A stretch of DNA of 31,307 nucleotides from JAGLTN01 sp023135255. GTDB taxonomy: Bacteria; Planctomycetota; Phycisphaerae; Sedimentisphaerales; Anaerobacaceae. Location: the NCBI GenBank assembly GCA_030639495.1, contig DAOWCP010000018.1, positions 1-31,307 on the forward strand. The letters are read 5' to 3'. Shown in pieces: positions 22,937-30,153 of the stretch (within the stretch, counting starts at the first letter, position 1; each line of letters opens with the position of its first letter). A model generated the notes under the pieces. That model was not told where the DNA came from. It made no database searches and worked only from the letters and a program-made list of their open reading frames with translations. The translations under genes and the position numbers were made by a program.

Positions 22937-23274
22937 TTATAGGCTCCTTTTCTGAAATTCAGAATTGTTTCATTTATTCTGTCCCAATGTACATTCATAT
23001 CCGCAAGGGTCTTTCTGCCCAATTCGGTGAGTTTGAAATATTTCCTTGGAGGTCCTTCAGGCGAAGATTTAGTGTGACTTGTTACCAGCTTGTCAGCTTT
23101 GAGACGGGCTAAAATTGGGTAAATATTACCTTCATGAATCCTCAGTCCTTGGCTTTGTTTAAAGATCTGAACTATCTCGTATCCATGAAGCTGATTATGC
23201 TCCAGCAGATTCAGGATAGCAATATCAAGCAATCCTTTTCTCAGTTGTGCTTGCCAATTATCGAGATTCAACAT
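22933..23274 (-). CDS. PadR family transcriptional regulator
   Basis: This 113-aa winged-helix repressor is identified by LRKGLLDIAILNLLEHNQLH, GYEIVQIFKQ, LRIHEGNIYPILARLKADKL, SSPEGPPRKYFKLTELGRK and a C-terminal dimerisation helix (HWDRINETILNF). The signature GNIYPILARL is the recognition helix region. The protein is close to the minimal PadR length (subfamily s1). It is first in a three-gene operon with the HAAS protein (ATGA overlap) and the C10 protease. Repeated ATACCATTATAGTG sites in its promoter region suggest autoregulation, typical of PadR proteins. The effector cannot be deduced. Confidence 0.94.
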   Translation of the reverse strand: MLNLDNWQAQLRKGLLDIAILNLLEHNQLHGYEIVQIFKQSQGLRIHEGNIYPILARLKADKLVTSHTKSSPEGPPRKYFKLTELGRKTLADMNVHWDRINETILNFRKGAYK

Positions 23275-23314
23275 TCACCTCGCTTAAGAATACGCAATAT
23301 TTACTTTAACCTCT

Positions 23315-23388
23315 ACTATAGTGTATACCATTATAGTGAAAAAGTAAAGGTTTTAGTTTTATTTTTGGGGTAGCATACCATTATAGTG
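23315..23388 (-). promoter_or_regulatory. Duplicated operator/promoter elements upstream of padR
   Basis: The 14-mer ATACCATTATAGTG occurs exactly twice, at 23325-23338 and 23375-23388, 50 bp apart. On the minus strand each holds a perfect TATAAT. A third, related ACTATAGT at 23315-23322 forms an imperfect inverted repeat with the first copy (ACTATA...TATAGT over 23 bp). No -35 matches consensus well. The layout fits PadR dimers covering one or two promoters. The rest of 23275-23540 is AT-rich without a gene. Confidence 0.6.
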
Positions 23389-23540
23389 TCATTAGATAAG
23401 TATTTGTGACGGCAAATTTCAACAAAAATGAAAAAAATGATTTTATTTACTATTTTGGCTGGTTTTTCGCCAAATATTGCCACATTAGAGGAATCAATGA
23501 TCATTTCCCATTTACACGGTTAAGTAAATAATTATACCAA

Positions 23541-23617
23541 TCACAATTAAATTTTTCGCTTTATCCGCGGGTAAATAACTTAAAAATAACAAGTTACGGA
23601 TTTATTCGCGGAAATTT
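23541..23617. repeat. Copy 2 of the dispersed ~75-bp palindromic repeat
   Basis: Its first 33 bases match 12374-12406 at 27 positions. An internal hairpin (TAACTT/AAGTTA) follows, then TTCGCGGAAATTT; TCCGCG near the left and CGCGGA at the right can pair to close the whole element. It lies between the 941-aa gene and the padR promoter. Confidence 0.6.
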
Positions 23618-23634
23618 ATTTTTCTTTCGTAATG

Positions 23635-23654
23635 CCACGGGTTTTAACCCGTGG
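23635..23654. repeat. REP-like palindrome after the 941-aa gene
   Basis: CCACGGGTT pairs with AACCCGTGG over 9 bp around TT. There is no T tract on the minus strand, so it is more REP-like than an intrinsic terminator. It ends 22 bp from the stop of the 941-aa gene and could stabilise its mRNA 3' end. Confidence 0.5.
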
Positions 23655-23676
23655 AAATTTACTACCATGAATGGTA

Positions 23677-26502
23677 TTATTCAACCGGCTGTCCCCAACC
23701 GTTAGCGAAATAGGCAAAATCAGTCAGGTCTATGTTGCCGTTCCTGCTGATATCTGCCGGTAAAAGAGCAGTGTTCTCATTGAGCCATAATTGCCCCAAA
23801 ACACTTAAGTCATTTCCGTCAATAATCTCATCATTATCGAAGTCAGAAGCGCTTCCGACCTTTGAATCAGACATGCTGGCATGCGGGTTGTTGCCATATA
23901 ATCCTATATTGTTTCTTTTGCCGTGAGGCCACAGTTCTTTTTTCCAATCTGAATTGGGTTCTCCAGCATCGATGCACGGGCTTGTTACAGCATCTTTTAT
24001 CCATTGTGTCGTATTCGGATCCCATCTGCCTGCTTGAGATTGCAGGTGATAGTCCCCGTCAACCCAAAAATCGTCTTCGCCGTCATTGTCCCAATAGCCT
24101 GCCGTGGCAAACAAAGGATTGCCGTCGATGTTGTTTAAGGCTTGCGGAACATTTGTGTTGATGTTTACAGCACCTGTATATGAAGTTGATGTATCATTGT
24201 CATAGTAATCGCCGTTCGGGTTATCGTAGAACGAACAATATGTAACATTAGGATCAGAAGATGAGTGACTTTCATATATCGCATTGTTGTTATTGTTCGT
24301 AAATATGGAATTTGTGATCACCGGAGATGAGTCATAACAGTGTATCCCACCGCCGTTGCTTACGGCCGTGTTATCGGTGATCGTGCAGTTGATAACAGAA
24401 TATGATGAGTATGATGAACTGTAAATTGCTCCACCGATATTGCTTGAAGTGTTTGCGGTAAGCCGGCAGTTTTGTATGGTTGCCGATGAATTATTTATGT
24501 AAATTCCGCCGCCTGCATTGTCGGCATCATTTTCAATAAATATCGAATTTATTATTGTTGGCGAAGAACTCATATGAATATCAATACCACCGCCAAAGTA
24601 TGCCTTATTTTTTGCAAAGATGCAGTTTACTATCAAAGGACTTGAGCTTGAACAGTCTATTCCGCCGCCGCCTTTCATTGAGCCGTATGCCCAGTTATTC
24701 GTGATGATACAATCTTTTATTGTTGGAGAGGCATAATTAAGACATATGGCACCGCCATAATAGGCATAACCATTTGTAATTGTGAAACCCTGTATGACAG
24801 AGTCGTTAGTTTCGTTATTATACAGATTAAAGGCTTGATAGCCAAATTGGCAATCAATAATACAATTTTGCGGACCATTTTCGCTTTTTAGTGTTAAGGC
24901 TTTGCCACCAAAGTCTATTTGATTATTTCCTGTCCAGCTGTATGTTCCATCGAGAACGACGACCGTTCCACCAACGGGAACGATGTCAACTGCTTCCTGA
25001 ATTGCATCAAATGGATTAGTCAGCGAACCGTCTTCAGCAGGTTCTCCGGGTCCATCGTCATCTACATAGATTATTGCAGGGATGGTCTCAAACTCAACAG
25101 TAACGGTTTTATTAGAATTCATTGTTACCTGGTTCGCTGTCGTCTTCAAAGCATCATTGTCAGTTCCTGTCCATTGTTTGACACGATAACCTCCGGTGGG
25201 AGTTGCGGTTAGACCAACAATTGAATCCGCGGCAAAGCTGCCTGATTCGGGCGAGACCGTTCCATTTCCGCTGACAACGCTTGCAGTGAGTTCGTAAAGT
25301 GATGCTGGCGCATCAGGATGGTGGTAACCGATATCAACCGTGCCGATATCATATACACCATCTGTTCTTGTTGTTACATCGTCAAGACCGAGGTTGGATG
25401 CTGTATCGTTGCCTGCATTGACACATGGACTATCCGATGCCTGTCCTGAAGCTGTCTGGCTCAGGTAATAATCTGTTAGAGGCCCCGTAACAAACAAAGG
25501 ATTGCCGTCAATGTTGTCATGAGCCTCGGCAATGTAATAATTTATATCTGCCGCTCCGGTCCACTGCCACGAATCGTGATCTTTATAATCAGCGGTGCCG
25601 TTGTTATAGAAATGACAGTATGTAACTACGGGATCAGCTGTAGCAGAGCCTTCGTAAATAGCGTAGTTCATATTGCCTGTAAAAATACAGTTTGTAATGG
25701 TTGGAGAAGATACCTCATAGGATAAAGGTGAGTAACAATAGATACCGCCTCCTTCGGAGGAAGCTGAATTGGACACAAATGTACAGTTAGTGATATCAGC
25801 GGTGCAATTGCGATAACAGTAAATAGCTCCACCATCTCCGGAAGTTGAATTGTTGGCAAATAGGCAATTTTTTATAATCGGAGAACTGCCTGCATCACAG
25901 TAAATTCCGCCGCCGCCCATATCGCTTCTTGTTGCGGTGTTACCTGTAAATACACAATTCTCAATTGTAGGCGAAGAAAGAGCTATATTAATAGCTCCAC
26001 CCCATTCGGAAGTATTGTTTGTGAAAGTACAGTTTTTTACTATCGCAGAGGAAAAAGAAAATACTATTCCGGTTCCTCCAGCATTAGTACTAGTGTTTGA
26101 AGTTATGATACAGTCCTGGATAGTCGGCGAAACATTATCACAACTAATCGCTGTACCAGCGGCACGGGTAATGGTAAAACCCATAATAATTGAGTCGGGG
26201 CCTTCACCCGTATAAAACATGCTGAAAGCCGTGCTATTAGCAGAACTCTCACAATCGATTATGCAGTTGGCTGGGCCGTTTTCACTTCGAACGGTGATTT
26301 CTTTGCCCAAAAGGCTAAGAGTTTTATTGTTTGCGCCGGTGTACGTACCATCTTTAACTATGACAGTATCGCCATTTACAGCCGCTGCGATTGCCGACTT
26401 GATGTCGGTATATGTCTGACCCGTTCCAACCCATATATCCGCAGCACCTGCTGAGCCCAAAACCAGTAATACTAATGCCAAAATTATTACTCTTTTCATC
26501 AC
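23677..26502 (-). CDS. Secreted double beta-helix protein with InlB-type linker and C-terminal dockerin
   Basis: This 941-aa exported protein has no recognised enzyme motif. A signal peptide (MMKRVIILALVLLVLGSAG) is followed by a right-handed parallel beta-helix (about 25-385) whose coils read GGGIYC, SPTI-NCIF and TGN. A bacterial-repeat (InlB B-repeat-like) module lies at about 404-475 (LTASVVSGNGTVSPESGSF, GYRVKQW, VTVEFE). A second beta-helix (about 476-800) opens with IYVDDDGPGEP and again has GGGIYI/GGGIHC coils. A cap segment (GRW-P, TSPCIDAGEPNSDW, ELWPHGKRNNIGLYG) leads to a dockerin-like pair (DFDNDEIIDGNDLSVLGQLW, DISRNGNIDLTDFAYFANGW). The two helices look like an internal duplication. 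The cap and dockerin are closely related to those in the 1566-aa protein. It is monocistronic by layout. Polysaccharide binding or adhesion is possible, but no catalytic residues were identified. Confidence 0.85.
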   Translation of the reverse strand: MMKRVIILALVLLVLGSAGAADIWVGTGQTYTDIKSAIAAAVNGDTVIVKDGTYTGANNKTLSLLGKEITVRSENGPANCIIDCESSANSTAFSMFYTGEGPDSIIMGFTITRAAGTAISCDNVSPTIQDCIITSNTSTNAGGTGIVFSFSSAIVKNCTFTNNTSEWGGAINIALSSPTIENCVFTGNTATRSDMGGGGIYCDAGSSPIIKNCLFANNSTSGDGGAIYCYRNCTADITNCTFVSNSASSEGGGIYCYSPLSYEVSSPTITNCIFTGNMNYAIYEGSATADPVVTYCHFYNNGTADYKDHDSWQWTGAADINYYIAEAHDNIDGNPLFVTGPLTDYYLSQTASGQASDSPCVNAGNDTASNLGLDDVTTRTDGVYDIGTVDIGYHHPDAPASLYELTASVVSGNGTVSPESGSFAADSIVGLTATPTGGYRVKQWTGTDNDALKTTANQVTMNSNKTVTVEFETIPAIIYVDDDGPGEPAEDGSLTNPFDAIQEAVDIVPVGGTVVVLDGTYSWTGNNQIDFGGKALTLKSENGPQNCIIDCQFGYQAFNLYNNETNDSVIQGFTITNGYAYYGGAICLNYASPTIKDCIITNNWAYGSMKGGGGIDCSSSSPLIVNCIFAKNKAYFGGGIDIHMSSSPTIINSIFIENDADNAGGGIYINNSSATIQNCRLTANTSSNIGGAIYSSSYSSYSVINCTITDNTAVSNGGGIHCYDSSPVITNSIFTNNNNNAIYESHSSSDPNVTYCSFYDNPNGDYYDNDTSTSYTGAVNINTNVPQALNNIDGNPLFATAGYWDNDGEDDFWVDGDYHLQSQAGRWDPNTTQWIKDAVTSPCIDAGEPNSDWKKELWPHGKRNNIGLYGNNPHASMSDSKVGSASDFDNDEIIDGNDLSVLGQLWLNENTALLPADISRNGNIDLTDFAYFANGWGQPVE

Positions 26503-26570
26503 AAGTCCTCACTTTCAAATATCTTAGGTTTACGGAGAACTTGTTTTACCTATTTTGGCATGAAATTCTC

Positions 26571-26632
26571 GCATAACAATGTTCCAAAAAACACAAGTTG
26601 CCTATCTTAACATGTTTTGCTGTGTTATGCAA
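26571..26632 (-). promoter_or_regulatory. Promoter region of the 941-aa gene with inverted repeats
   Basis: Minus-strand TTGCAT (26632-26627) and TAAGAT (26609-26604) are spaced 17 nt, giving a leader of about 95 nt. An 8-bp inverted repeat, GCATAACA (26571-26578)/TGTTATGC (26623-26630), overlaps the -35, and a perfect palindrome AACATGTT lies at 26609-26616; either could be an operator. No clear nrdJ terminator was seen in 26633-26704. Confidence 0.45.
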
Positions 26633-26704
26633 GGAAAATACAAAAAAGACTGATTTTGCTCTTGTGTTTGCGATTTTCTGCGAATTCCGGAAGCGTACAA
26701 ATTA

Positions 26705-29700
26705 TCAGGAACAGCCCATTGAGTTTCCGCAGTTGAAGCATCTGTAGCATGTTCCGTTACGGACTGTTATTGAGCCGCAAACGTCACAAGCGGGGGCGTC
26801 ATCCTGGAAGTGCTGGAACTGGTCATTGAATTGCTGCATTGTCAGAGCTTCTGTTGTCATATCACCTTCTGTTTCGGCGATAGTAGTAACAACAAGCTCT
26901 TCAACCTGCTTTTCGACACCGCTGAACCTGTCGGTCTTAGCAATTATCTGTCTTGAAATAGCTGAAGCTTTTGCCTTTATAGTGTTTTTGTCTGCTTTTA
27001 CTTCCTTAACTTCAGCGATCTTATGGGCAAGGTCTTTTGTTTTTTCAACCAGCTGTTTTGCAGTTGTGTTGTTCTTATTAGTATTCGGTACCTGGTTCCT
27101 GTTAGGCGTGTTCCTTTCAGCATACCCCGGAATGAACTGACAGCCTAACCAGCAGAAGATATAGTCGATAATGCTCTTGGCAAACGGGATATCCCGATTA
27201 GAGGTCATACCGGAAGGCTCGAACCTTGCATGGCGGAACTTATCCACCAGCGTAATCAACGGCACTCCATATTGAAGTGCCATTGAAGTACAGGTGCCGA
27301 TTACGTCCATCAGGCCACCAACGGTGCTGCCCTCCTTGGCCATAGTGATAAATAATTCACCAGGCTGTTTGTCCTCGTACAGCCCCACCGTCAGATAACC
27401 TTCATGTCCTGTTACAGAAAATTTATGCGTAATGCTTTGGCGAGTGTCAGCGAGTCTGCGTCTAAATGGTTTAGTCGCGACCTTTTCCTCGACTTTAGCT
27501 TTTGTTTTTGCTTTTGAATTGTCTTTGTGCTTATCGGTCGATACAGGCTGAAGCATTTTACTTCCGTCACGGTATATAGCAATAGCCTTTAAGCCCAGCT
27601 TCCACCCTTCGATATAAGCAGATTCGATTTCTTCAGTCGTACTTCCATTGGGCATATTGATCGTTTTGCTGATAGCGCCGGAGATGAAAGGCTGAACCGC
27701 AGCCATCATCTTAAGATGGGCTATATAATGGATAAATCTGCTGCCATCGCGAGGCTTAAACGCACAGTCGAATATACAGAGGTGGTCTTCGACTAATTTT
27801 TCCGCACCTTCGATAGTTTCGTTCTTATCGATATAGTCACAGATTTCTTTGATATCTTCTGCGCTATAGCCTAACCTGTCCAAAGCCAGGGGAACGGTTT
27901 TATTAACAAGCTTAAGCATTCCGCCGCCGGCAAGCAGTTTATATTTTACAAGTGCGATATCAGGTTCAACACCAGTCGTGTCGCAGTCCATCATAAAGCC
28001 GATAGTCCCCGTCGGGGCCAGAACTGTAGTCTGTGAATTGCGGAAACCCACTTTTGAGCCCATATCGAAAGCAATATCCCATGTGTTCTTGGCTACATTG
28101 CGCAGATAATCGGGGCAATGAGATTCTGGTATATTATAGGCTCGCTCGCGGTGCATATTTATAACTTTCAGCATTGCATCTTTATTTTTGCCGAACCGTG
28201 CGAAAGGCCCTTTGATCTCAGCTAATTCAGCACTGACGGTATAAGCAGTGCCGGTCATAATAGCGCTTATTGCTGACGCCATAGCTCTTGACTGGTCAGA
28301 ATCATAAGGCAAAGCCAGACTCATCATCAGAGACCCCAGGTTTGCATAGCCTAATCCGAGCGGTCTGAAATTATGGCTGTTTTCGGTAATTTTAGCTTCC
28401 GGATAGCTACCGTTATCAACCAGTATTTCCTGAGCGATGATGAATATTCGTATCGCATGTTTGAAGCTTTCTATATCGAATGTGCCGTCCTCATTGCGGA
28501 ATTTCATAAGGTTCAGAGAAGCAAGATTGCACGCTGAATCGTTAATGAACATGTATTCGCTGCACGGGTTCGAAGCGTTTATCTGTTCTGATTCCGGACA
28601 GGTGTGCCATTTATTGATAGTGGTATGATACTGTACGCCCGGGTCGCCGCAAACTCTCGTACTCTCTGATATAAGATCCATCAGTTCGCGTGCTGAATGT
28701 TCTTCGCATTTTTCGCCGGTGGTAACTGTTTTTGTCCACCACTTGCCGTCTTTTTCAACAGTCTCCATAAAATCATCTGTCAGCCTGACAGAAAGATTCG
28801 AATTCTGGAACATTACGCTGTTATAAGCATCCTGGTTATATTCTCCGCCGAAACCAGCTTCTATCAGTGCTCTTGCTTTTTTCTCTTCTTCTGCCTTGCA
28901 GGTGATAAATTCTTTGATATCAGGATGGCCTATTTTCATCGACTGCATTTTTGCTGCTCTGCGTGTTTTACCACCAGATTTGATCACAGCCGCGACCTGG
29001 TCATAAACTCTCATAAAACTCAGCGGGCCGGAAGGTTTGCCTCCTCCTGAAAGTTTCTCCTTGCTGCTTCTAAGAGTTGAAAGGTCTGTTCCTGTACCTG
29101 AACCATGCTTAAAGAGCATAGCTTCGCTCGTGGCAAGACGCATTATATCTTCCATTGAGTCTTTAACCGACAGTATAAAGCATGCTGATGCCTGCGGGAA
29201 TTCATAACTGCTCTCGCTTGGGACTGCCTGCTGCTTTTCCGGGTCCCAGTGGAAGTTGTGCTTGCCGCCTTTGATGCCATAAATATCATAAAGCCCGATA
29301 TTGAACCATACAGGAGAATTAAAAGCGCCGTATTGATTGACGCAAAGCCAAGTCAGATCGTTATAAAAGTTTTCGGCATCTTTGTCGGTCGCAAAGTACC
29401 CGTCTTTTTTGCCTCTGTCTGCGATGGATCTGCTGACGCGGTGGACGAGCTGTTTTAGAGAATTTTCCCTTTGGTCTGTCTCAATGTCACCGAAAAAGTA
29501 TTTGCTGGCAACTACTTTGGTAGCAAGCTGGCTCCATGTTGTTGGTACTTCGATATTTTCCTGCTCAAATACAGCATCTCCTGAGTCACTGGCGATCTTT
29601 GCAGAACGTGTTTCCCATTGCAACTGGTCAAATGGGTGAATGCCCGGGGTAGAGAAAAAGGCATCTACCTGTAGACCTTGTTCTTCAAGGTTCTGTGAGT

Positions 29701-29767
29701 CATCGCTCGAATCCGGTTCCGGCCGAATATCTTCAAATGGGTTTTCCGGGTTAAAATCCTGTGACAT
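26705..29767 (-). CDS. nrdJ: Class II (adenosylcobalamin-dependent) ribonucleotide reductase
   Basis: This 1020-aa enzyme reduces ribonucleotides to deoxyribonucleotides, using B12 instead of a di-iron subunit. The active-site triad is in NASNPCSEYMF: Asn400, Cys402 (thiyl site) and Glu404. Cys196 (QASACFILS) and Cys413 (NDSACNLASLN) form the redox pair, with the 402-413 spacing found in T. maritima NrdJ. KHGSGTGTDLSTLRSSKEKL, SGGKTRRAAKMQ, LGLGYANLGSLMMSL and TVLAPTGTIGFMMDCDT are further core motifs. The C-terminal zinc-ribbon-like tail (CDVCGS, CYRCFNCG, ending SMGCS) carries the re-reducing cysteines. The lysine-rich linker at about 745-775 and a charged segment near 910-960 are lineage insertions. 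There is a good Shine-Dalgarno (GGAGATAG). It diverges from uvrC. Two NrdR-like boxes lie in its leader. Confidence 0.97.
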   Translation of the reverse strand: MSQDFNPENPFEDIRPEPDSSDDSQNLEEQGLQVDAFFSTPGIHPFDQLQWETRSAKIASDSGDAVFEQENIEVPTTWSQLATKVVASKYFFGDIETDQRENSLKQLVHRVSRSIADRGKKDGYFATDKDAENFYNDLTWLCVNQYGAFNSPVWFNIGLYDIYGIKGGKHNFHWDPEKQQAVPSESSYEFPQASACFILSVKDSMEDIMRLATSEAMLFKHGSGTGTDLSTLRSSKEKLSGGGKPSGPLSFMRVYDQVAAVIKSGGKTRRAAKMQSMKIGHPDIKEFITCKAEEEKKARALIEAGFGGEYNQDAYNSVMFQNSNLSVRLTDDFMETVEKDGKWWTKTVTTGEKCEEHSARELMDLISESTRVCGDPGVQYHTTINKWHTCPESEQINASNPCSEYMFINDSACNLASLNLMKFRNEDGTFDIESFKHAIRIFIIAQEILVDNGSYPEAKITENSHNFRPLGLGYANLGSLMMSLALPYDSDQSRAMASAISAIMTGTAYTVSAELAEIKGPFARFGKNKDAMLKVINMHRERAYNIPESHCPDYLRNVAKNTWDIAFDMGSKVGFRNSQTTVLAPTGTIGFMMDCDTTGVEPDIALVKYKLLAGGGMLKLVNKTVPLALDRLGYSAEDIKEICDYIDKNETIEGAEKLVEDHLCIFDCAFKPRDGSRFIHYIAHLKMMAAVQPFISGAISKTINMPNGSTTEEIESAYIEGWKLGLKAIAIYRDGSKMLQPVSTDKHKDNSKAKTKAKVEEKVATKPFRRRLADTRQSITHKFSVTGHEGYLTVGLYEDKQPGELFITMAKEGSTVGGLMDVIGTCTSMALQYGVPLITLVDKFRHARFEPSGMTSNRDIPFAKSIIDYIFCWLGCQFIPGYAERNTPNRNQVPNTNKNNTTAKQLVEKTKDLAHKIAEVKEVKADKNTIKAKASAISRQIIAKTDRFSGVEKQVEELVVTTIAETEGDMTTEALTMQQFNDQFQHFQDDAPACDVCGSITVRNGTCYRCFNCGNSMGCS

Positions 29768-29812
29768 TTGCTATCTCCATGCAAAAAAGCGAACTCTCTA
29801 AAAATAAAGGCA

Positions 29813-29859
29813 CCACAACATATAGTAAAATTAGTTAGTGGCAAGACCATATATTGTTG
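29813..29859 (-). promoter_or_regulatory. Tandem NrdR-box-like sites in the nrdJ leader
   Basis: Two 16-bp sites, 29813-29828 and 29844-29859, each match 12 of 16 positions of the NrdR palindrome (ACACWATATATWGTGT). Their centres are exactly 31 bp apart, three helical turns, which is the spacing expected for cooperative NrdR binding. They sit just downstream of the predicted nrdJ start site. Confidence 0.65.
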
Positions 29860-29873
29860 AAACTACAATAATC

Positions 29874-29902
29874 ATAATATTGCCATAATGAAAAAAGTTC
29901 AA
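29874..29902 (-). promoter_or_regulatory. nrdJ promoter
   Basis: Minus-strand TTGAAC (29902-29897) and TATTAT (29879-29874) are spaced exactly 17 nt. Initiation near 29867 gives a leader of about 100 nt containing both NrdR-like boxes. Confidence 0.6.
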
Positions 29903-30153
29903 TAAGAAAAATATAATTTTTTTAAAAAATTAAAGACCATTTTCATTAATCCTTATGAAGCTTGAATTTAACGAAACAAATAAAAATATTTTTTTTAAAA
30001 TTAAGTATAGTCCGGTAACATTGCTCATGTTAATAACAACTTTTTTTCTTATCGGAACTAAAATTCATAACATGTAAAGAAATTTTATCTGTCTTTCCCG
30101 GAAATCACGATGGTATACTGTAAATGAAATGAGCTTTTGCAGTCAGGTTTTAG
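29903..30153. other. AT-rich divergent spacer upstream of uvrC
   Basis: No gene is seen. The plus strand holds TATACT near 30114-30119, a possible uvrC -10 element without a convincing -35. CATGTTA (about 30025) and TAACATG (about 30069) form a distant inverted repeat of unknown meaning. Confidence 0.35.
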
